64,000 bases of DNA from Streptococcus sp. M334 (GTDB lineage Bacteria > Bacillota > Bacilli > Lactobacillales > Streptococcaceae): assembly GCF_000187745.1 (NCBI RefSeq), contig NZ_GL732490.1, positions 62,001 through 126,000 of the forward strand, written 5' to 3'. A program made the translations under genes and the position numbers. Positions within the stretch are counted from its first letter, which is position 1. Every line of letters starts with the position of its first letter. Below, piece after piece: positions 16,193 to 24,554 of the stretch. The notes beneath the pieces are model-generated. The model was not told where the DNA came from and did not search any database. It worked only from the letters and a program-made list of their open reading frames with translations.

Positions 16193-17536
16193 ATGATTAA
16201 AATTTACGACACCATGTCTCGTGATTTGCGAGAATTTGTCCCGATTGAGGACGGCAAAGTTAAGATGTATGTTTGTGGGCCAACGGTGTACAACTATATC
16301 CACGTGGGGAATGCTCGTTCGACGGTGGCTTTTGATACCATTCGTCGCTACTTTGAGTACCGCGGTTACGAAGTTGCCTATATTTCCAATTTTACAGATG
16401 TGGATGATAAGATTATCAACCGTGCCAAGGAAGAAGGTATCACGCCTCAGGAAGTTGCGGACAAGTACATCGCTGCCTTTCGTGAAGATGTGACGGCCTT
16501 GGGCGTGAAACCTGCGACTCGCCATCCGCGTGTGGTGGAGTTTATGGCTGACATTATCCGTTTTGTGGAAGACTTGATTGAAAAAGGTTTTGCCTACGAG
16601 AGTCAAGGGGATGTTTATTTCCGTGTGGAAAAATCCCACAATTATGCCAAGTTGGCCAATAAAACCTTAGAAGATTTGGAGCTGGGTGCTTCAGGTCGTA
16701 CCGATGAAGAAACGGCTCGTAAGGAAAATCCTGTAGACTTTGCCCTCTGGAAATCTGCCAAGCCAGGCGAGATTTCTTGGGATAGTCCTTGGGGACCTGG
16801 TCGTCCGGGCTGGCATATCGAGTGTTCAGTCATGTCGACAGAGATTTTAGGTGATACCATTGATATCCACGGCGGTGGAGCTGACCTTGAGTTTCCACAC
16901 CACACCAACGAGATTGCCCAGTCAGAAGCCAAAACAGGCAAGACCTTTGCCAACTACTGGATGCACAATGGCTTTGTCAATATCGATAATGTCAAGATGT
17001 CCAAGTCCTTGGGCAACTTTATTACCGTACATGATGCCCTTAAAACTCTTGATGGGCAAGTACTTCGTTTCTTCTTTGCGACTCAACATTATCGCAAGCC
17101 TATCAACTTTACGGAAAAGGCAGTGCGAGACGCTGAGACTAATCTCAAGTATTTGAAGAACACTTACGAGCAACCATTTTCAGGAACTGTAGATGCTCAA
17201 GAGTTACAAACCTTTAAAGATAAGTTTGTAGCCGCTATGGATGAAGATTTTAACGCTGCCAACGGTATCACAGTTGTCTTTGAGATGGCCAAATGGATAA
17301 ACTCTGGCAATTATGATGCAAGTGTCAAGCAAGCTCTTGCGTCTATGTTGGAAGTCTTTGGGATTGTCTTTGTTGAGGAAGTTTTGGATGCAGAGATTGA
17401 AGCCTTGATTCAAAAACGCCAAGAAGCGCGTGCCAATCGTGACTTTGCGACAGCAGACCAGATTCGTGATCAACTGGCTGCTCAAGGCATTAAACTATTG
17501 GATACAAAAGATGGAGTGAGGTGGACACGTGATTGA
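16193..17536 (+). CDS. cysS: Cysteinyl-tRNA synthetase
   Basis: A class I synthetase that charges tRNA-Cys. The 447 residues contain the zinc-binding YVCGPTVYNYIHVGNARS region with the HIGH-type motif HVGN near residue 37, further zinc ligands in the IECSVMS segment and HHTNE, and KMSKS (VKMSKSLGNF) near residue 270. The DALR-type helical domain follows. The start is ATG 16193 after GGGAG; an in-frame GTG at 16184 is less likely. It overlaps mrnC by 8 bases, an arrangement seen in many Firmicutes. Confidence 0.97.
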   Translation: MIKIYDTMSRDLREFVPIEDGKVKMYVCGPTVYNYIHVGNARSTVAFDTIRRYFEYRGYEVAYISNFTDVDDKIINRAKEEGITPQEVADKYIAAFREDVTALGVKPATRHPRVVEFMADIIRFVEDLIEKGFAYESQGDVYFRVEKSHNYAKLANKTLEDLELGASGRTDEETARKENPVDFALWKSAKPGEISWDSPWGPGRPGWHIECSVMSTEILGDTIDIHGGGADLEFPHHTNEIAQSEAKTGKTFANYWMHNGFVNIDNVKMSKSLGNFITVHDALKTLDGQVLRFFFATQHYRKPINFTEKAVRDAETNLKYLKNTYEQPFSGTVDAQELQTFKDKFVAAMDEDFNAANGITVVFEMAKWINSGNYDASVKQALASMLEVFGIVFVEEVLDAEIEALIQKRQEARANRDFATADQIRDQLAAQGIKLLDTKDGVRWTRD

Positions 17537-17915
17537 TGTCAATCTCATTAACGGGATTGCGCTAGCCTTTGAGGGGGACGCGGTTTATTCTATGTATATT
17601 CGCCGTCACCTCATCCTCAAAGGTATGACCAAGCCCAATAAACTCCACCAAGAGGCGACCAAGTATGTGTCGGCTAAAGCTCAGGCTCGCCTGATTTCCC
17701 TCATGTTGGAGGAGCAAGTCCTGACGGAAAAAGAAGAAGAAATCTACAAACGTGGTCGCAATACCAATAGTCACACCAAGGCCAAAAATGCTGATGTGGT
17801 GACTTACCGTATGTCCACAGGTTTTGAAGCAGTGATGGGCTATCTCCATATGACTGAAAATCTGGAACGTCTTGAGAGCTTGATTTCATGGTGCATCCAA
17901 AAAGTGGAGGGCTAG
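17529..17915 (+). CDS. mrnC: Mini-ribonuclease III MrnC
   Basis: Mini-III is an RNase III catalytic domain without a double-strand-binding domain; it matures 23S rRNA ends in Firmicutes. The 128 residues show ALAFEGDAVYSMYIRRHLI with the catalytic Asp, and the later KAKNADVVTYRMSTGFEAVMGYLHM block. The start codon is GTG 17529, overlapping the cysS end by 8 bases, with GAGGTG as ribosome-binding site. The pair cysS-mrnC is conserved in related bacteria. Confidence 0.93.
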   Translation: MIDVNLINGIALAFEGDAVYSMYIRRHLILKGMTKPNKLHQEATKYVSAKAQARLISLMLEEQVLTEKEEEIYKRGRNTNSHTKAKNADVVTYRMSTGFEAVMGYLHMTENLERLESLISWCIQKVEG

Positions 17916-17918
17916 GAC

Positions 17919-18788
17919 ATGATGGCAAAAGAACTACAAGACTGGTTTCCTGAAGCTCAGATTTCAGACCAACCAGTAGAGAAAGAGGGCTTTCTCACTC
18001 TCCCTCTAGTTTCTCAGCAGTGGATTTTGCTGGAGGAAGCTGGGCTCAGTGAGCGTGAAAAGCAGTTGATTTCTCTTTTGACCCAGCAGGAGCAGGCTCG
18101 TTCGCTCAATCCTTGGTATTCCTATCTGATTGAGGGGAAGGGACAGGCACCACAAACTTTTAAAAAGATTCAGTTGGTTTATTGTCATCTGTCCTATTTT
18201 CAGCAGGAAAATCTAGCTTCTTGGCTAGATATGATGCGGACTCTTTTTCCTAACTGTCAGACGGTGATTCAGGTCGGAGCTCAGGATTATGTTTTCGTGC
18301 TTCAACAAGACAAATACACCTCTGTACGAGCTATTTTAAGTGATACGATTGAAGCGGTTGAGTATGACTTTGGACTTCGTCTCTCTATCATGTTAGGTCA
18401 AGTTTGGTCTCAGACGGGGCATCAAGCCCTATCAGACTTAATCAAAGCGGAGCGAGATTTGTTTAAGACTTGGTGGCGTCAGGGTCACCAAGGTGTTCAT
18501 ACTTTTTCACAACTCTATCTTTGGAGTATGGGAGAAAGACTTGTGAACCTGAGAGCAATCAAGGAATGCTTGCACCAGATGATTCTGGATCAGGATCAGA
18601 TTCAGGAAATTATTCTCTCTCTTTGGGAAAATAGTGCTGTCCTAACAAAAACAGCCCAGCAACTCTATCTGCACCGTAATTCTCTCCAATACAAGATTGA
18701 TAAATGGGAAGAATTGACAGGGCTTCAGTTGAAGGAATTGACCGATCTGACCTTGTGTTATCAATTGATTTTACCAGATATTCTATAA
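17919..18788 (+). CDS. PucR/CdaR-type helix-turn-helix regulator
   Basis: A protein of 289 residues. The C-terminal 60 residues form the PucR-type helix-turn-helix: ENSAVLTKTAQQLYLHRNSLQYKIDKWEELTGLQLK. The middle (about 120-215) resembles the GGDEF-like domain common in this family. The N-terminal part has no clear domain. Such proteins control sugar-acid, purine or amino-acid use. Two ATG codons stand in a row at 17919 and 17922, after GGAGG. It comes right after mrnC, and a terminator separates it from msmK. Its target is unknown; the sugar-importer ATPase gene next door is a candidate only by position. Confidence 0.82.
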   Translation: MMAKELQDWFPEAQISDQPVEKEGFLTLPLVSQQWILLEEAGLSEREKQLISLLTQQEQARSLNPWYSYLIEGKGQAPQTFKKIQLVYCHLSYFQQENLASWLDMMRTLFPNCQTVIQVGAQDYVFVLQQDKYTSVRAILSDTIEAVEYDFGLRLSIMLGQVWSQTGHQALSDLIKAERDLFKTWWRQGHQGVHTFSQLYLWSMGERLVNLRAIKECLHQMILDQDQIQEIILSLWENSAVLTKTAQQLYLHRNSLQYKIDKWEELTGLQLKELTDLTLCYQLILPDIL

Positions 18789-18819
18789 AGTTTTGTGCAA
18801 GTTGCACAGAACTTTTTTA
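18788..18819 (+). terminator. Terminator after the PucR-like gene
   Basis: AAGTTTTGTGCA pairs with TGCACAGAACTT (one mismatch), followed by a T tract. It begins at the last base of the stop codon. Confidence 0.8.
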
Positions 18820-18845
18820 TTTTTTTGGTCATCTTGCCATAGAAA

Positions 18846-18868
18846 TGTAAAGCGTTTTCATTTATAAT
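18846..18868 (+). promoter_or_regulatory. Putative cre site and -10 of msmK
   Basis: TGTAAAGCGTTTTCA (18846-18860) resembles a catabolite-responsive element bound by CcpA, with one extra base in the left half. It sits directly before a -10 TATAAT (18863-18868). This would give glucose repression of a sugar-importer ATPase gene. No good -35 is seen. Confidence 0.6.
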
Positions 18869-18900
18869 AAAACTATCAAAAGACAAAAGGAGTTCACCTC

Positions 18901-20031
18901 ATGGTAGAATTAAATCTTAAAAATATTTACAAAAAATATCCAAACAGCGAACACTATTCAGTTGAAGATTTCAATTTGAACATCAAAGACAAAGAGTTCA
19001 TCGTTTTCGTAGGACCTTCAGGATGTGGTAAATCAACTACTCTCCGTATGATTGCAGGTCTTGAAGATATTACAGAAGGTACTGCATCTATTGATGGCGT
19101 GGTTGTCAACGACGTAGCTCCAAAAGACCGTGACATCGCCATGGTATTCCAAAACTACGCTCTTTACCCACACATGACTGTTTATGATAACATGGCTTTC
19201 GGTTTGAAATTGCGTAAATACAGCAAGGAAGACATCGACAAACGTGTGCAAGAAGCAGCTGAAATCCTTGGATTAAAAGAATTCTTGGAACGTAAACCAG
19301 CTGACCTTTCAGGTGGTCAACGTCAACGTGTTGCCATGGGTCGTGCCATCGTCCGTGATGCAAAAGTATTCTTGATGGACGAACCTTTGTCTAACTTGGA
19401 TGCTAAACTTCGTGTATCAATGCGTGCTGAAATCGCTAAAATTCACCGTCGTATCGGAGCTACAACTATCTACGTAACTCACGACCAAACAGAAGCGATG
19501 ACACTTGCAGACCGTATCGTTATCATGTCAGCAACTAAGAACCCTGCTGGTACAGGTACTATCGGACGTGTAGAACAAATCGGTTCTCCTCAAGAAGTTT
19601 ACAAAAACCCAGTTAACAAATTCGTTGCAGGATTCATCGGAAGCCCAGCTATGAACTTCATTAATGTGAAATTGGTTGGTAGCGAAATTGTTTCAGACGG
19701 TTTCCGTTTGAAAGTTCCAGAAGGTGCTTTGAAAGTACTTCGTGAAAAAGGCTATGAAGGTAAAGAATTGATCTTCGGTATCCGTCCAGAAGACGTGAAT
19801 GCAGAAGAAGCATTCCTTGAAACATTCCCAGATTCAGTTGTAAAAGCGACTATCTCTGTATCAGAATTGCTTGGTTCAGAATCTCACCTTTACTGCCAAG
19901 TTGGTAAAGATGAATTTGTTGCCAAAGTGGATGCTCGTGACTACTTGCAAACAGGCGCAACAGTTGAACTTGGATTTGACTTGAACAAAGCCCACTTCTT
20001 CGATGTAGAAACTGAAAGAACAGTCTACTAA
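18901..20031 (+). CDS. msmK: Multi-sugar ABC importer ATPase MsmK
   Basis: A 376-residue ATPase of the MsmK/MalK/UgpC class. It carries Walker A GPSGCGKST, the LSGGQRQRVAMG signature, Walker B FLMDEPLSNLD, and a C-terminal TOBE/OB region (about 240-376). In pneumococci one such ATPase energises several sugar importers whose operons lack their own; its solitary position here fits that. The ribosome-binding site AAAAGGAG precedes ATG 18901. Codon use is that of a highly expressed gene. A terminator follows at 20046. Confidence 0.95.
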   Translation: MVELNLKNIYKKYPNSEHYSVEDFNLNIKDKEFIVFVGPSGCGKSTTLRMIAGLEDITEGTASIDGVVVNDVAPKDRDIAMVFQNYALYPHMTVYDNMAFGLKLRKYSKEDIDKRVQEAAEILGLKEFLERKPADLSGGQRQRVAMGRAIVRDAKVFLMDEPLSNLDAKLRVSMRAEIAKIHRRIGATTIYVTHDQTEAMTLADRIVIMSATKNPAGTGTIGRVEQIGSPQEVYKNPVNKFVAGFIGSPAMNFINVKLVGSEIVSDGFRLKVPEGALKVLREKGYEGKELIFGIRPEDVNAEEAFLETFPDSVVKATISVSELLGSESHLYCQVGKDEFVAKVDARDYLQTGATVELGFDLNKAHFFDVETERTVY

Positions 20032-20045
20032 GATAAATGAAACTC

Positions 20046-20077
20046 AAAACACTGCTAGAAATCTGGCAGTGTTTTTT
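20046..20077. terminator. Terminator between msmK and the NOX gene
   Basis: AAAACACTGC pairs with GCAGTGTTTT, followed by further T residues. A run of A on the other side could let it also serve the convergent minus-strand gene. Confidence 0.8.
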
Positions 20078-20126
20078 GCGGTTGAGTAGAAAAAACTCCT
20101 GAGAAATCCCAAGAGAATGTGATTGA

Positions 20127-21317
20127 TTATTTAAAGTTGAATCCTTCGTAAATAAGCTCTGCTTTGGGATTTTGTTTCTTAATCTGTTTGGAGAGTGACT
20201 TCATCATAGAAAGAGGACCACACATATAGAAGCTTGCATGTTCGGGCACTTCTTTTTGTTCAAAATTAAGATAGCCATCTTTCCTACTGTCTACTAGATG
20301 GAGTTCAAAATTAGGATTTTTCTGAGCATAGTCACGGAGCAAGTCTAGGTAGACTGCATTTTCTTCTCCACGGAAGCTATAGTAGAAGTGAACCTGTTTA
20401 TCTAAAATAGGATGTTCACGGATGTAAGAGATGAAGGGGGTAATCCCAATACCTCCAGCAATCCAAATCTGATTTTTTCGTCCTTGGTTGATGATCATGT
20501 GTCCGTAAGCTCTGTCTACGCTTACTTTGCTGCCGACTTGAAGATTGTCATAGATATTCTTGGTATGGTCACCTGAATTTTTAACAGTAAAGTAAAGCGT
20601 TTGACCATGACCTCCTGAGATAGAAAAGGGATGCGGAGCACTTTCAAAACCTTCTTGGAAAATCTTTAGGAAGGCAAATTGTCCTGCTTGATAGTTGAAA
20701 GGTCTGCTAAGATGGATTTGAATTTCTCTAGTATCGTGATTTAAGCGTTTGAGATTGGTAATTTTCCCTAGATAGGGGAAGCCAATCTTTTGATAAAGGA
20801 AGATGATATAAAAACCAGCCACTAATCCTAAAAGGGCATAGCTACCAACAAGAAAACTTAGAAGATTAAATGTAAGAAGACGATTGCCCATCATCATGTA
20901 GACGTGAAAGAGTCCGAAAATATAAGCTAGGTAAACTAGACGGTGAATCCATCGCCAAGCTTCGTATTGGATGTATTTGCCTAAATAGGCTACAAGGATG
21001 ATGCTGACAAAGATATAGATGGCAAGGTTGCCAAACTGAGCAGCTAAGCGAGAGCCCCACAAACCGCCCATACTAAAGTTATGAAAGATGAGTAGAATAA
21101 TGGAGAGAAAGGCTGTGAATTTGTGGACGGTGTAGACCTTTTCCAAACCGTGAAACCAGCTTTCTAGTAGTGGGAGACGAGTGGCGAGGATAAAAGTCAG
21201 AGATAGGCTTGTTAAAGCTAGTCCTGGAATCATGAATTGGGGAGAAGTGCTCATCCAAGTCAAAATAGTCAAGACAAAACTAGCTATGATAAAGAGTAGT
21301 CCTTTGAGTGATTTCAT
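20127..21317 (-). CDS. NOX-type flavocytochrome (bacterial NADPH oxidase homologue)
   Basis: A 396-residue membrane flavocytochrome, nearly the same as the NADPH-oxidase homologue known as SpNOX. Six membrane helices form a ferric-reductase domain; two His pairs (H65/H79 and H125/H138) have the 13-14 residue spacing of bis-haem ligands. Then comes an FAD domain (HPFSISGG) and an NAD(P)H domain (AGGIGITPF, YMCGP). It passes electrons from NAD(P)H across the membrane to oxygen or iron. The start ATG at 21317 has GGAA before it; upstream in-frame codons lack this. It lies between msmK (convergent) and an ABC operon and has its own promoter. Confidence 0.93.
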   Translation of the reverse strand: MKSLKGLLFIIASFVLTILTWMSTSPQFMIPGLALTSLSLTFILATRLPLLESWFHGLEKVYTVHKFTAFLSIILLIFHNFSMGGLWGSRLAAQFGNLAIYIFVSIILVAYLGKYIQYEAWRWIHRLVYLAYIFGLFHVYMMMGNRLLTFNLLSFLVGSYALLGLVAGFYIIFLYQKIGFPYLGKITNLKRLNHDTREIQIHLSRPFNYQAGQFAFLKIFQEGFESAPHPFSISGGHGQTLYFTVKNSGDHTKNIYDNLQVGSKVSVDRAYGHMIINQGRKNQIWIAGGIGITPFISYIREHPILDKQVHFYYSFRGEENAVYLDLLRDYAQKNPNFELHLVDSRKDGYLNFEQKEVPEHASFYMCGPLSMMKSLSKQIKKQNPKAELIYEGFNFK

Positions 21318-21348
21318 AAAAAATTCCATTTCATTTAGATTTGTTGTA

Positions 21349-21391
21349 AACAAATTTGTTACATTTTATCATAGAAAAAGTATGATGTCAA
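21349..21391 (-). promoter_or_regulatory. Promoter and possible operator of the NOX gene
   Basis: On the minus strand TTGACA (21386-21391) and TAAAAT (21363-21368) are 17 bases apart, an excellent sigma-A promoter. Just downstream is a perfect 12-bp palindrome AACAAATTTGTT (21349-21360), overlapping a second short repeat TTGTT/AACAA (21341-21353). This is the right place for a repressor. Its identity is unknown. Confidence 0.75.
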
Positions 21392-21420
21392 ATTGAGTTC
21401 TATAAATATCTACTCTCATC

Positions 21421-21448
21421 AAAAAAACTCTCCAATTGAACTGGAGAG
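21421..21448 (-). terminator. Terminator of the amino-acid ABC operon
   Basis: On the minus strand CTCTCCA pairs with TGGAGAG, followed by seven T residues. Confidence 0.85.
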
Positions 21449-21455
21449 TGGCTGT

Positions 21456-22115
21456 TTATTCTGCAGCTTGTTGCCAACGTTTTGCTAGCATATGAGATAG
21501 GCTCGAAATTGCTAGGTTAAAGCTGAAGTAGATGAGGGCAATCAGGATATAAAGACTAAAGACTTGCTCTGGTTCGAAATAACGGCCCATGAGAATTTGG
21601 CTAGCTCCAAAGAGTTCTTGTAGGGCGATAACAGAGTAGAGAAGACTGGTATCCTTAATTACGGTTACAAACTGGGAAATGATGGCTGGCAACATTTTGC
21701 GGATGGCTTGTGGAAGAATGATGTGGTAGAGGATTTGGGCTGAGGTGAAGCCCTGTGACATTCCTGCTTCGTACTGTCCCTTGTCTACGGCATTGAGACC
21801 GCCTCGGATAATCTCAGCCAAGGCTGCTGATGTAAAGAGGGTAAAGGCAGTAATACCTGCTGGTGTGGATTTCATCTTGAAAACTAAAAAGATAGTAAAG
21901 ATCCAGAGAAGGTTGGGAACGTTGCGCACAAACTCGATGTAAATGCTGGAAATAATACGCAAGATAGGATTTTTCCCATTTCTCATGACGGCTAGCACTG
22001 TGCCGATAAGTGTAGCGAGGACGATGGCAATCAGAGAAATATAGAGGGTCAAGCCAAATCCTTTAAAGATAAAGATTAGGTTATCTGGGGTCAAAACTTC
22101 TAAAATGGATTCCAT
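21456..22115 (-). CDS. Amino-acid ABC importer permease (GlnP type), second
   Basis: A 219-residue permease of the HisM/GlnP class with about five membrane helices. The EAA loop contacting the ATPase is seen in EAGMSQGFTSAQILYHIILPQAIRKMLP. It is the last gene of a four-gene operon (ATPase, binding protein, permease, permease) on the minus strand. Two unequal permeases form the channel pair. Gaps between the genes are 9-12 bases. Substrate is a polar amino acid, probably glutamine or glutamate by family. Confidence 0.93.
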   Translation of the reverse strand: MESILEVLTPDNLIFIFKGFGLTLYISLIAIVLATLIGTVLAVMRNGKNPILRIISSIYIEFVRNVPNLLWIFTIFLVFKMKSTPAGITAFTLFTSAALAEIIRGGLNAVDKGQYEAGMSQGFTSAQILYHIILPQAIRKMLPAIISQFVTVIKDTSLLYSVIALQELFGASQILMGRYFEPEQVFSLYILIALIYFSFNLAISSLSHMLAKRWQQAAE

Positions 22116-22124
22116 AGTAACCTC

Positions 22125-22802
22125 CTAAAGTGAATAGGCTTTTTTATTAGTTTGCTCTATCTTGCGACCAAACTGGGCAACAGGGAAGCATAGAGAAAAG
22201 TAGAGAAGGGCAGCACCTAGAAAGGCTGGGATGTAGTTTCCGTTGAGAGCTGACCAAGACTTGGTCACAAACATCAAGTCCACTCCAGAGATGATAGCGA
22301 CTGTAGAGGTATTCTTGATGAGGTTGACGATTTGGTTGGTCAAAGGAGGGAGGATAATACGGAAGGCCTGTGGCAAGATAATTAAGCGCATGGCACTGAT
22401 ATAGGTAAAACCTTGCGACAAGGCGGCCTCCATCTGACCGCTAGGAATAGACTGAATCCCTGAGCGAATCACCTCAGCAATATAGGCACCGTGATAGAGT
22501 CCCACGCAGAGAACGGCTGTCCAATAAATTGGAATCATGATGATATGGTCACTGATAAGAGGTAGGCCATAAAAAACGATGACAAACTGCACCAAGAGGG
22601 GAGTGTTTTGGTAAAACTCCACAAAGATGCGAGCTAAAATGCGTAAAATTGGACGTTTACTAGTTGACATGGCTCCAAATAAGATGCCTAAGACCATGGC
22701 TAGGATAAAGGATCCGATCGCTAGGGCAAGGGTGAAGAGGAAACCGTTGAAAAATTGTCCAAAATCCTGAAAATAGGCAGTCCAAGATGATAAATCTGTC
22801 AT
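22125..22802 (-). CDS. Amino-acid ABC importer permease (GlnP type), first
   Basis: A 225-residue HisM/GlnP-class permease with an EAA loop (EAALSQGFTYISAMRLIILPQAFRIILP) and about five membrane helices. It partners the next gene as a heterodimer. Start ATG 22802 follows AGGAGG in the gap after the binding-protein gene. Confidence 0.93.
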   Translation of the reverse strand: MTDLSSWTAYFQDFGQFFNGFLFTLALAIGSFILAMVLGILFGAMSTSKRPILRILARIFVEFYQNTPLLVQFVIVFYGLPLISDHIIMIPIYWTAVLCVGLYHGAYIAEVIRSGIQSIPSGQMEAALSQGFTYISAMRLIILPQAFRIILPPLTNQIVNLIKNTSTVAIISGVDLMFVTKSWSALNGNYIPAFLGAALLYFSLCFPVAQFGRKIEQTNKKAYSL

Positions 22803-22814
22803 GATGTGTCCTCC

Positions 22815-23609
22815 TTAATCTGCGGTATGGCTAGATGGTTTGAGCTTGTAACGGTCATAAAGTTTTTGCAAACTGCCATCTTTGCTCCATTTGGTGACCA
22901 AGTTATCAAGATAATCGTTGAGCTCTGTATTTGATTTCTTGGTAACGATACCATAGTCAGATGGCTTGAAACTATCATCTAGTAGAGCTGTTCGTTTACT
23001 AGTGTAGCCAGACAGAATCGAGCGATCAACGGAAAAGGCATCAATACGGTGTGCATGAAGGGAAGTAATCAATTCTGGGTAGGAACCGAGCTCGACGAAT
23101 TTAAAGGTCAGGCCTTTCTTTTTACCCAGTTCGGTAATCAGGCGTTGGGTAATGGAACCTTGGGCAACTCCGATGGTTTTTCCGTTTAAGTCCTCAATGC
23201 TTTTGATTTTGGCAGATTTATTGACCAAAAAGCCAGATGCGTCCGTGTAGTAGGGACTGGTAAAGTTGTAGAGTTTTTTGCGTTCATCTGTGATGGTAAA
23301 GGTCGCGATATCCATATCAACCTGTTCATTATCTAGAAGGGGTCCACGAGTTTGCGCTGTAACAGGAACATAGCGAACCTTGACCTTGAGTTCATCTGCT
23401 ACCATCTTAGCCAAGTCGGTTTCAATACCAGAATAGGTCCCAGTCTTAGGATCCTTATAGCCGAAATTGGGAACGTCTTGTTTGACACCAACAACCAGCT
23501 CGCCTCTCTTTTGAATGTCTGCGACACTGGTATCAGCCTGAACTGGTTTTGTAGCAGCAAGACCGAAAAGGCTAATCAATAATGCGGATAAAAAGAATTT
23601 CTTTTTCAT
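22815..23609 (-). CDS. Polar amino-acid solute-binding protein of the ABC importer
   Basis: A 264-residue periplasmic-type binding protein (SBP_bac_3): GELVVGVKQDVPNFGYKD at the N-terminus of the mature part, then SGIETDLAKMVADEL and TITDERKKLYNFTSPYY. The start is ATG 23609 after AAGGAGG; an upstream in-frame stretch to 23801 lies inside the ATPase gene. The signal peptide MKKKFFLSALLISLFGLAAT continues as KPVQA-DTS and shows no lipobox Cys, unusual for a Gram-positive importer. It may be held by another anchor or by its signal sequence, or be secreted. Confidence 0.93.
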   Translation of the reverse strand: MKKKFFLSALLISLFGLAATKPVQADTSVADIQKRGELVVGVKQDVPNFGYKDPKTGTYSGIETDLAKMVADELKVKVRYVPVTAQTRGPLLDNEQVDMDIATFTITDERKKLYNFTSPYYTDASGFLVNKSAKIKSIEDLNGKTIGVAQGSITQRLITELGKKKGLTFKFVELGSYPELITSLHAHRIDAFSVDRSILSGYTSKRTALLDDSFKPSDYGIVTKKSNTELNDYLDNLVTKWSKDGSLQKLYDRYKLKPSSHTAD

Positions 23610-23619
23610 AGGCGCCTCC

Positions 23620-24378
23620 TTATTTAACTTTGTCACTTTCGTGGTTGATGATTTTGCTGAGAAATTGTTGGGCACGAGGTTCGCTTGGATTGTCGAAAAA
23701 GTCATCAACATCTGTCGTATCCACCAAAACCTCTCCGTCAGCCATAAAGATGATGCGATCCGCAACTTCACGGGCAAAGCCCATTTCATGGGTAACGACA
23801 ATCATATTCATACCATCGTGGGCTAATTTTTGCATAACTGCCAGAACATCGCCGATGGTTTCAGGATCAAGGGCAGATGTTGGTTCATCAAAGAGGAGGA
23901 GTTCCGGATGCATAGCGAGTCCACGCGCGATGGCAATCCGTTGTTTTTGTCCACCAGATAGCATGGCTGGATATGAATCTTTCTTGTCCCACATATTTAC
24001 AAATTCTAGATATTTTTGGGCTGTTTTTTCAGCTTCTTTTTTATCAATTCCTAGAACTTTTATGGGTGCGAGTGTTACGTTTTCTAACACTGTTTTATGC
24101 GGATAGAGATTAAAATGTTGGAAAACCATGCCGACTTCCTTACGAAGAGGCACTAAATCTTTCTGGCTGGCACCAGCAACTTGGTGGCCATTGACTAGAA
24201 GACTTCCTTTATCAACAGCCTCTAAACCATTGATGGTACGGATAAGAGTGGACTTCCCAGAACCAGAAGGGCCAAGGAGGACAACAACTTGTCCTTTTTC
24301 AAAACGGAGATTGATGTCGCGGAGTGCATGGTAGTCTCCGTAATATTTTTCGACGTGTTCAAATTCTACTAAAGCCAT
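23620..24378 (-). CDS. glnQ: Amino-acid ABC importer ATPase (GlnQ type)
   Basis: A 252-residue ATPase of the polar amino-acid class: Walker A GPSGSGKST, Q-loop VFQHFNLYPH, signature LSGGQKQRIAIARGLA, Walker B LLFDEPTSALDPE and the switch His in VVTHEMGF. It is the first gene of the operon, with its own promoter at 24413-24441. GlnQ is the family name; glutamine as substrate is likely but not proven. Confidence 0.93.
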   Translation of the reverse strand: MALVEFEHVEKYYGDYHALRDINLRFEKGQVVVLLGPSGSGKSTLIRTINGLEAVDKGSLLVNGHQVAGASQKDLVPLRKEVGMVFQHFNLYPHKTVLENVTLAPIKVLGIDKKEAEKTAQKYLEFVNMWDKKDSYPAMLSGGQKQRIAIARGLAMHPELLLFDEPTSALDPETIGDVLAVMQKLAHDGMNMIVVTHEMGFAREVADRIIFMADGEVLVDTTDVDDFFDNPSEPRAQQFLSKIINHESDKVK

Positions 24379-24412
24379 AAGGGATCTCCTTTGTGTTAGA
24401 TTTTATAACATG

Positions 24413-24441
24413 ATTCTACACCAAAAGATTTGTCTTGTCAA
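24413..24441 (-). promoter_or_regulatory. Promoter of the amino-acid ABC operon
   Basis: On the minus strand TTGACA (24436-24441) and TAGAAT (24413-24418) are 17 bases apart. Confidence 0.8.
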
Positions 24442-24509
24442 ATCATATCTGAAAAAATTCACTAAAATTTTATAAAAAGGCAATCTGGATAGAGAAAAAG
24501 CCTAAATCG

Positions 24510-24518
24510 TGTTATAAT
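24510..24518 (+). promoter_or_regulatory. Extended -10 of recJ
   Basis: TGTTATAAT (extended -10, TATAAT at 24513-24518) lies about 37 bases before the recJ start. No clear -35 is needed for this type. Confidence 0.7.
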
Positions 24519-24554
24519 GAAGCAATAGAATTCTTAGAAAGAGTGGATGTCTTT

